Shown: piece after piece, positions 1-5,164 of the stretch
Layout of the letters: each line of letters opens with the position of its first letter
Position numbering within the stretch: the stretch's first letter is position 1
Source: an uncultured Oscillospiraceae bacterium
GTDB taxonomy: Bacteria; Bacillota; Clostridia; Oscillospirales; Acutalibacteraceae
Assembly (NCBI GenBank): GCA_900543525.1
Contig: UQRS01000100.1
Coordinates: forward strand, 1-5,164
Direction: 5' to 3'
DNA length: 5,164 nucleotides
Program-made: the position numbers and the translations under genes
Notes under the pieces: generated by a model
The model's database searches: none
What the model was told of the DNA's origin: nothing
The model's input: the letters and a program-made list of their open reading frames with translations, nothing else

Positions 1-1030
1 GGAGCTGAACGCGAGGAAGCGGGAAATTCTGGCCGCCATCATTAAAACATATATGGAAACAGGCGAGCCGGTCGGCTCCAAGCTGCTTTGCGGTATATTG
101 GGAAACCGGCTTTCCTCCGCCACTCTGCGGAATGAGATGAGCGACCTTTGCGCACTGGGATATCTTGAGCAGCCGCACACCTCGGCCGGGCGTGCCCCGA
201 CCAAGGAGGGGTATCGCTTCTATCTGAAAAACCTGATGCCGGCCACGCCGCCCGATCGCAAGACGGTGCAGCAAATCGATCGGCTACTGGATAAAATCCC
301 GACCGAGCCGGAGCATGTCCTTTCGGCGGCGGCCGACCGGCTGTCGGATTTCACCGGGCTGCCGGCGGTGGCCGCCCTGCTCCCGAGCGAAGAGGCTAAA
401 ATTCTCACCGCACGCATTCTTCCGACCGGACGGGAGGGGCGCTTCCTTGCGGTTGTGATGACCTCCGACGGGCAGCACGGCGTCCGCATGGTGGAGGCGA
501 TCTGGCCTCCCGGCGCGGCGGAGGTGGAGCGGCTCAACCGGATTCTGGCAGACAGCCTGATCGGCCGTCCGGTCGGTGTGCTGACGCCGCTGATGCAGCA
601 GCACATCATCGCCGCCGATGGAAACGGCCTCCTGTTTGCTCCGCTGCTCAGCGCGGTGTTTGAACTGGCTCTCGACCTTGTAAGGGCGAGGTGCGGCGGC
701 GGCGGTGCGGCGCGGGTGTACGATTATCCCGAGCTTTGCGGCCGTGCGCGCGGCCTGCTGGAGCTGCTGAGCGACTCCGACCGGATGACCGACCTGCTTG
801 CGGGCAGTACCGCACCGGTCTCGGTGCTTTTCGGGGAGGAGAGCGGCGTTGACGCACTTCGCCCGGCGGTTCTGGTCATTGCGGGCTTTCGCCTTGGCAA
901 TGCGCGGATCGGCCGGATGGGGGTCGTCGGCCCGACGAGGATGAATTATTCCTACCTCGTCCCAAGTATTGAATATTTTGCGAAGGGGCTTGGAACCAGG
1001 CTTTCCTCCGCATGGAAAACGGAGGCATGA
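1..1030 (+). CDS. hrcA: Heat-inducible transcription repressor HrcA, 5' end cut by window edge
   Basis: HrcA represses class I heat-shock genes by binding the CIRCE operator and is kept active by GroEL in characterised Bacillota. The frame is open from base 2 and gives 342 residues in the window, against a usual family length near 340-350, so only about one codon is missing. Base 1 is a G and could be the last base of an ATG; this is inference. The first ATG inside the window (53) is not the start, because the upstream codons encode the conserved first helix (ELNARKREIL). Residues 1-75 form the winged-helix DNA-binding domain, with GEPVGS at 21-26, SSATLRNEM at 38-46 and GYLEQPHTSAGR at 53-64. 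The remainder fits the GAF-like and dimerisation region, ending with the conserved GVVGPTRMNY near 307-316. Its TGA overlaps the grpE start. No CIRCE site is visible in the window. Identification is firm. Confidence 0.96.
   Translation, partial: ELNARKREILAAIIKTYMETGEPVGSKLLCGILGNRLSSATLRNEMSDLCALGYLEQPHTSAGRAPTKEGYRFYLKNLMPATPPDRKTVQQIDRLLDKIPTEPEHVLSAAADRLSDFTGLPAVAALLPSEEAKILTARILPTGREGRFLAVVMTSDGQHGVRMVEAIWPPGAAEVERLNRILADSLIGRPVGVLTPLMQQHIIAADGNGLLFAPLLSAVFELALDLVRARCGGGGAARVYDYPELCGRARGLLELLSDSDRMTDLLAGSTAPVSVLFGEESGVDALRPAVLVIAGFRLGNARIGRMGVVGPTRMNYSYLVPSIEYFAKGLGTRLSSAWKTEA
1021..1025 (+). promoter_or_regulatory. grpE ribosome binding site inside the hrcA 3' end
   Basis: GGAGG lies in the last codons of hrcA, 4 bases before the ATG at 1030 and only 1 base before the ATG at 1027. 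The longer spacing favours 1030 as the grpE start. An in-frame ATG at 1012 lies upstream of this site and has no comparable site of its own. A ribosome terminating on hrcA could re-initiate here directly. Confidence 0.7.
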
Positions 1031-1587
1031 TGGATTTGGCAAAGAAACAGACCAAAACAGAAAAAGAAATAAAGGAACAGCAAAATCAGCCGGAAGCAGA
1101 AAACGCAGCCGAAAGCACTGCGGAGGCGGCGGAAGCCGAGCCGGTCTCGGCCGAGCTGGAAACGCTGAAGACCGAGCTGGAAAAGCAGAAGGATCTGCTG
1201 CTGCGGACGGCGGCCGAGTTTGATAACTACAAGCGCCGCACCGAGCGGGAGCGCGTCGCCGTCGGAGAGCATGCCAGAGCCACAACTCTCAAGCCGCTGC
1301 TGCCGGTGTTCGACAGCCTGGATCGGGCGCAGGGGGTTGATCCCGCCTCTCCCGAATATGCCAAGGGGATTGAGATGATCGTAAAGCAGCTCTCGGACGC
1401 GGCCGCCAAGCTCGGCCTGGTCGAGATTGCCGCCGCGGGGGAGACTTTCGACCCCACCCTGCACGAAGCGGTCATGCATGTGGAGGACGATACCGTCGGG
1501 GAGAACACGGTGGTTGAGGTTCTGCAAAAGGGGTACAAGATCGGCGATACGGTTGTCCGTCACGCCATGGTAAAGGTCGCCAATTAA
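1030..1587 (+). CDS. grpE: Nucleotide exchange factor GrpE
   Basis: GrpE is a cytosolic homodimer that opens the DnaK nucleotide cleft, releases ADP and so frees bound substrate. The product is 185 residues from the ATG at 1030, a normal length. Residues 1-38 are a charged, low-complexity Glu/Ala/Lys/Gln-rich tail, typical and poorly conserved. Residues about 41-80 look like the long coiled-coil dimer helix, including EFDNYKRR at 63-70. The C-terminal beta domain that contacts DnaK carries FDPTLHEAV at 140-148 and GYKIGDTVVRHAMVKV at 168-183, which match the GrpE family signature. ATG 1030 is preferred for its spacing from GGAGG; ATG 1027 would overlap hrcA by 4 bases and ATG 1012 would add six residues. 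The one-base overlap with hrcA suggests coupled translation, while dnaK follows only after a structured 109-base gap. Confidence 0.96.
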   Translation: MDLAKKQTKTEKEIKEQQNQPEAENAAESTAEAAEAEPVSAELETLKTELEKQKDLLLRTAAEFDNYKRRTERERVAVGEHARATTLKPLLPVFDSLDRAQGVDPASPEYAKGIEMIVKQLSDAAAKLGLVEIAAAGETFDPTLHEAVMHVEDDTVGENTVVEVLQKGYKIGDTVVRHAMVKVAN

Positions 1588-1590
1588 GAC

Positions 1591-1621
1591 GGCCGGAAAA
1601 AAGGATATTTCATTTCCGGCC
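1591..1621 (+). other. Stem-loop just after the grpE stop
   Basis: GGCCGGAAA (1591-1599) and TTTCCGGCC (1613-1621) form a perfect 9-bp stem with a 13-base loop, starting 3 bases after the grpE stop codon. No T-run follows, so it does not look like an intrinsic terminator. A stem in this place could protect the hrcA-grpE message end or mark an RNA processing site between grpE and dnaK; that role is inference. Confidence 0.65.
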
Positions 1622-1625
1622 ATCC

Positions 1626-1646
1626 TACCATCGTCAATTGATGGTA
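1626..1646 (+). repeat. Dyad symmetry, 7-bp arms with 7-base gap
   Basis: TACCATC (1626-1632) is exactly repeated in inverted form as GATGGTA (1640-1646). The right arm lies on the candidate dnaK promoter elements, so the dyad could be an operator or a small RNA hairpin. It is not CIRCE, which has 9-base arms of different sequence with a 9-base gap, and it does not match the direct-repeat CtsR site. Confidence 0.55.
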
Positions 1647-1666
1647 TACTATATAAAATAAATAAT
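1638..1666 (+). promoter_or_regulatory. Candidate promoter for dnaK
   Basis: Two overlapping housekeeping-type candidates are visible. The first is TTGATG (1638-1643), 17 bases, then AATAAT (1661-1666), matching the consensus at 4 of 6 and 5 of 6 positions. The second is an extended -10, TGGTATACT (1642-1650), with no good -35 upstream. The spacer becomes strongly AT-rich here, unlike the flanking genes. Either would start a short leader carrying the dnaK ribosome binding site. The AT-richness raises the chance of accidental matches. Confidence 0.45.
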
Positions 1667-1682
1667 AGAATCATATTTCATT

Positions 1683-1688
1683 GGAGGT
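1683..1688 (+). promoter_or_regulatory. dnaK ribosome binding site
   Basis: GGAGGT sits 8 bases before the ATG at 1697. It is close to the ideal Shine-Dalgarno sequence and the best-spaced of the three in the operon, in keeping with the high output expected for DnaK. It fixes the dnaK start, which also matches the family N-terminus. Confidence 0.88.
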
Positions 1689-1696
1689 AATCTGTT

Positions 1697-3544
<1,848 letters not shown>

Positions 3545-3581
3545 CACGCCGATCGGTTTTAGAAAAACAGAGGTTTTTTCC

Positions 3582-3627
3582 GGCAAAGCGCCGCTCTCCG
3601 TATAAAGCGGAAAGCGGCCGCTTTGCC
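3582..3627 (+). other. Long imperfect hairpin between dnaK and dnaJ
   Basis: GGCAAAGCG (3582-3590) pairs with CGCTTTGCC (3619-3627), and CCGCT (3591-3595) with AGCGG (3613-3617), leaving C3618 bulged. Inside, TCCG (3597-3600) can pair with CGGA (3608-3611) around a 7-base loop. The stem is GC-rich and should be stable in RNA. The sequence after it on the + strand has no T-run, so a full terminator is unlikely. An mRNA processing or stability element that separates dnaK and dnaJ levels is a reasonable inference. Confidence 0.65.
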
Positions 3628-3737
3628 CCCTGCTTTGACACAGAAAATGCGGGAGATACCCCTATTCGGGAGATGCTTTGTGGAGATTTTGACGCCCGGG
3701 CAGAGGGTTTCTCCGCGCAGTTTTACATATTCTAAAC

Positions 3738-3744
3738 AGAGGAG
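3738..3744 (+). promoter_or_regulatory. dnaJ ribosome binding site, long spacing
   Basis: AGAGGAG lies 12 bases before the TTG at 3757 and 9 bases before an in-frame ATT at 3754. The reading frame is closed by TAA at 3733-3735, and between it and 3757 there is no ATG or in-frame GTG. The site therefore has to serve a non-ATG start. A GTG at 3746 is out of frame. Confidence 0.65.
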
Positions 3745-3756
3745 CGTGGCGTTATT

Positions 3757-4920
3757 TTGGCCGATAAAAAGGATTATTATGAGGTGCTGGGCGTTGACCG
3801 CGGCGCCAGCGAGGATGAAATCAAGAAGGCCTACCGCGCGACCGCGAAAAAATATCATCCCGACCTCCATCCCGGCGACGCCGAGGCGGAGGCGAAGTTT
3901 AAGGAAGCAAACGAGGCTTATGAGGTGCTGTCCGACAAGGATAAGCGCGCGCGGTACGACCAGTTTGGCCATGCCGGCGTAGATCCCAATTTCGGCGCGG
4001 GCGGCGGTGGCGGCGGCGCCTACTCCGGCGGGTTTGGAGATTTTGGGGATATCGGGGATATCTTCAGCTCGATCTTCGGCGGAGGGTTTGGCGGCGGCGG
4101 CCGGCAGGCCGATCCCAACGCGCCCCGTCGGGGAAACGATACCTCCACCACCCTGTATCTGGATTTTGTTGAGGCGGCCAAGGGCTGCCGCAAAAAGGTA
4201 AAGACCACCCGGGTGGAAAGCTGCGGCGAGTGCGGCGGCAGCGGCGCGGCCAAGGGCTCGAGTCCCAAGACCTGCCCCTCCTGCCACGGCACAGGACAGA
4301 TTCGGATGACCCAGCGCACCCCCTTCGGCTCGATGCAGACGCAGCGTGTCTGCGATCAGTGCCGCGGCACGGGTAAGATTATCGACAATCCCTGCCGCGC
4401 CTGTGCCGGAAAAGGACGCGTGCGCCGCACCCACGAGCAGGAAATCAATATTCCTGCCGGTATCGACGAAGGACAGATTCTCAATGTCCGGGGCGGCGGC
4501 GACGCCGGTGTGAACGGCGGCCCGGCCGGCGATCTGCATATCCACATCTCCATCCGGCCGCACACGCTTTTTGAACGACAGGGCTATGATGTCTACTGCG
4601 ATCTGCCGATCACCTTTGTGCAGGCCGCACTGGGGGCGGAGGTTACGGTGCCCACCCTCGACGGCAAGATCAAGTTCACCGTGCATGAGGGAACCCAGCC
4701 GGGCGACGTCTTCAAGCTGCGCGGCAAGGGTATCGCCAAGCTGAACGGCGTCGGCCGCGGAGACCAGTATGTCAAGGTCAATGTCGAGGTACCGAAGAAT
4801 CTTTCTCCCTCTCAGAAAAATCTGCTGAAGGAATTTGAGAACAAGACCGACGAGAGCAACTATAAAAAGCGCAAAGGCTTTTTTGACAAGCTCAAGGATT
4901 TTTTTGAGGAGGATAAGTAA
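3757..4920 (+). CDS. dnaJ: Chaperone protein DnaJ (Hsp40, class A)
   Basis: DnaJ binds unfolded proteins, passes them to DnaK and stimulates its ATPase. The product is 387 residues, a normal length. The J domain (about 4-70) has HPD at 34-36, the motif required to act on DnaK. A Gly/Phe-rich linker covers about 77-117, with a run of Gly at 82-87. All four zinc motifs are intact: CGECGGSG 156-163, CPSCHGTG 173-180, CDQCRGTG 199-206 and CRACAGKG 213-220, giving two zinc sites. The C-terminal substrate-binding and dimer region follows, with GTQPGDVFKLRGKG at 312-325. TTG is chosen as start because the next codons give ADKKDYYEVLG, the usual DnaJ beginning, and an in-frame stop at 3733 rules out a longer protein except from ATT at 3754. 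A 212-base spacer separates it from dnaK, and an intrinsic terminator lies about 115 bases downstream. Confidence 0.98.
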   Translation: MADKKDYYEVLGVDRGASEDEIKKAYRATAKKYHPDLHPGDAEAEAKFKEANEAYEVLSDKDKRARYDQFGHAGVDPNFGAGGGGGGAYSGGFGDFGDIGDIFSSIFGGGFGGGGRQADPNAPRRGNDTSTTLYLDFVEAAKGCRKKVKTTRVESCGECGGSGAAKGSSPKTCPSCHGTGQIRMTQRTPFGSMQTQRVCDQCRGTGKIIDNPCRACAGKGRVRRTHEQEINIPAGIDEGQILNVRGGGDAGVNGGPAGDLHIHISIRPHTLFERQGYDVYCDLPITFVQAALGAEVTVPTLDGKIKFTVHEGTQPGDVFKLRGKGIAKLNGVGRGDQYVKVNVEVPKNLSPSQKNLLKEFENKTDESNYKKRKGFFDKLKDFFEEDK

Positions 4921-4951
4921 GCCCTCGTTTTCGCGATGCCTTTTTCCTTTT

Positions 4952-4991
4952 GTCCGCCGTCCCCCTTTATATTGTAAGAGGGCGGCAGGAC
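4952..4991 (+). other. Stem-loop downstream of dnaJ
   Basis: GTCC (4952-4955) pairs with GGAC (4988-4991) and GCCGTCC (4956-4962) with GGGCGGC (4980-4986, one G-T pair), with A4987 bulged. No T-run follows, so it is not itself a typical terminator. It lies inside a wider 8-bp inverted repeat, AAGCCCTC (4919-4926) and GAGGGCTT (5012-5019), which takes in the dnaJ stop codon. It may protect the 3' end of the operon message. Confidence 0.5.
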
Positions 4992-5035
4992 TGTACTGCG
5001 AAAAAAAGGCAGAGGGCTTTGTGTATGTAAAAAAA

Positions 5036-5071
5036 GAGGTGGGACGTTCTAAGCGCCCTGCCTCCTTTTTT
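5036..5071 (+). terminator. Intrinsic terminator of the operon
   Basis: GAGGTGGG (5036-5043) pairs with CCTGCCTC (5057-5064) through eight pairs, two of them G-T. After one mismatch, CGTT pairs with AGCG/GCG bases to leave a 3-base loop. The stem is followed by C and then six T (5066-5071). Seven A (5029-5035) precede it, so it could also act on the other strand, but the G-T pairs become A-C mismatches there, leaving the + strand version stronger. It would end the hrcA-grpE-dnaK-dnaJ transcript. Confidence 0.8.
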
Positions 5072-5164
5072 ATACCCGCTTTTTGCGGGATATCTGTTGC
5101 TCTGCTTGTAATTTATGCATAAATAAAATAAAAATATTTTAAAAAAATAATAGGATTTGTAAAA
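5072..5164. other. AT-rich end of window with palindromes, no gene
   Basis: No coding region is visible. A small hairpin, CCCGC (5075-5079) with GCGGG (5085-5089) around TTTTT, follows the terminator. From about 5106 the sequence is almost all A and T. ATTTATGCATAAAT (5111-5124) is a perfect 14-bp palindrome and AAAATATTTT (5131-5140) a 10-bp one. This would suit the promoter region of a following gene, but in such biased sequence any -35/-10 match is weak evidence, so no promoter is called. Confidence 0.5.

Larger units (their letters stand above)
1605..1682 (+). repeat. Two copies of a 10-bp direct repeat in the grpE-dnaK spacer
   Basis: ATATTTCATT occurs at 1605-1614, in and just past the loop of the first stem-loop, and again at 1673-1682, directly abutting the dnaK ribosome binding site. 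The copies are 68 bases apart. The match is exact but AT-rich, so chance is possible. No known function can be assigned. Confidence 0.45.
3545..3756 (+). other. dnaK-dnaJ spacer, no gene
   Basis: This 212-base gap is long for a chaperone operon and has no credible reading frame of its own. It contains an 8-bp palindrome CCGATCGG (3549-3556), a long imperfect hairpin (3582-3627), a perfect -35-like TTGACA (3635-3640) without a convincing -10, two copies of CGGGAGAT (3650-3657 and 3667-3674), a palindrome GCCCGGGC (3694-3701) and the dnaJ ribosome binding site. No CIRCE or CtsR-type operator is present. Confidence 0.7.

Noticed and set aside
284..1285. A 333-codon minus-strand open frame across hrcA and grpE
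   Set aside because: It crosses two well-identified plus-strand genes and translates to an Arg/Pro/Ala-rich product typical of shadow frames in GC-rich DNA.
1591..1621. Intrinsic terminator after grpE
   Set aside because: The stem is good but is followed by ATCCTACC, not a T-run.
1588..1696. CIRCE operator ahead of dnaK
   Set aside because: The dyad present has 7-base arms (TACCATC/GATGGTA) and does not resemble TTAGCACTC-N9-GAGTGCTAA. No CIRCE copy was found anywhere in the window.
3562..3580. A/T hairpin GAAAAAC-AGAG-GTTTTTTC as a terminator of dnaK
   Set aside because: The stem is nearly all A-T pairs, too weak to act as a terminator, and the T-run is part of the stem.
3998..4105. GGC-rich repeats as a mobile or regulatory repeat
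   Set aside because: They encode the normal Gly/Phe-rich linker of DnaJ in frame.
3559..4686. A 375-codon minus-strand open frame over the spacer and most of dnaJ
   Set aside because: It mirrors dnaJ codon bias and the Gly-rich region, giving Ala/Gly-rich sequence without motifs. The plus strand gene is certain.
4835..5122. A 95-codon plus-strand frame running out of dnaJ into the spacer
   Set aside because: It begins inside dnaJ in another frame, has no ribosome site and passes through the terminator; no family is recognised.

Overview
The window is a class I heat-shock chaperone operon, all on the + strand: hrcA (3' part, nearly complete), grpE, dnaK, dnaJ. I see no RNA genes, mobile elements, CRISPR arrays or other genes. 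The order hrcA-grpE-dnaK-dnaJ, with the HrcA repressor leading, is the classic Bacillota arrangement. DnaK also lacks the roughly 24-residue ATPase-domain segment found in proteobacterial DnaK, as Gram-positive proteins do. The coding DNA is visibly GC-rich with strong G/C third-position bias, while the intergenic DNA turns abruptly AT-rich. This suggests a GC-rich member of the Clostridia, perhaps an Oscillospirales-type gut anaerobe. That placement is inference; no species can be named from sequence alone.

Layout: hrcA runs from the left edge to 1030 and overlaps grpE (1030-1587) by one base, so the two are probably translationally coupled. A 109-base spacer follows (1588-1696). It holds a perfect 9-bp hairpin, a 7-7-7 dyad lying over candidate promoter elements, a 10-bp direct repeat and a good dnaK ribosome binding site. 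dnaK (1697-3544) is full length. A 212-base spacer (3545-3756) contains a long imperfect hairpin and small repeats. dnaJ (3757-4920) most likely starts at TTG and has all four zinc-binding motifs. The last 244 bases have no gene: they hold a nested set of inverted repeats, a convincing intrinsic terminator (5036-5071) and a very AT-rich tail.

How the genes work together: DnaK is the ATP-driven Hsp70, DnaJ delivers substrates and stimulates ATP hydrolysis, and GrpE releases ADP. HrcA is the heat-shock repressor, expected to bind a CIRCE operator (TTAGCACTC-N9-GAGTGCTAA). That operator would lie upstream of hrcA, outside the window, and no copy is present inside it.

The proteins look ordinary and I found no previously undescribed system. 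What merits a second look is the non-coding DNA: the two spacers may allow separate transcription or mRNA processing for dnaK and dnaJ, dnaJ has an unusual start, and the operon appears to end at dnaJ.
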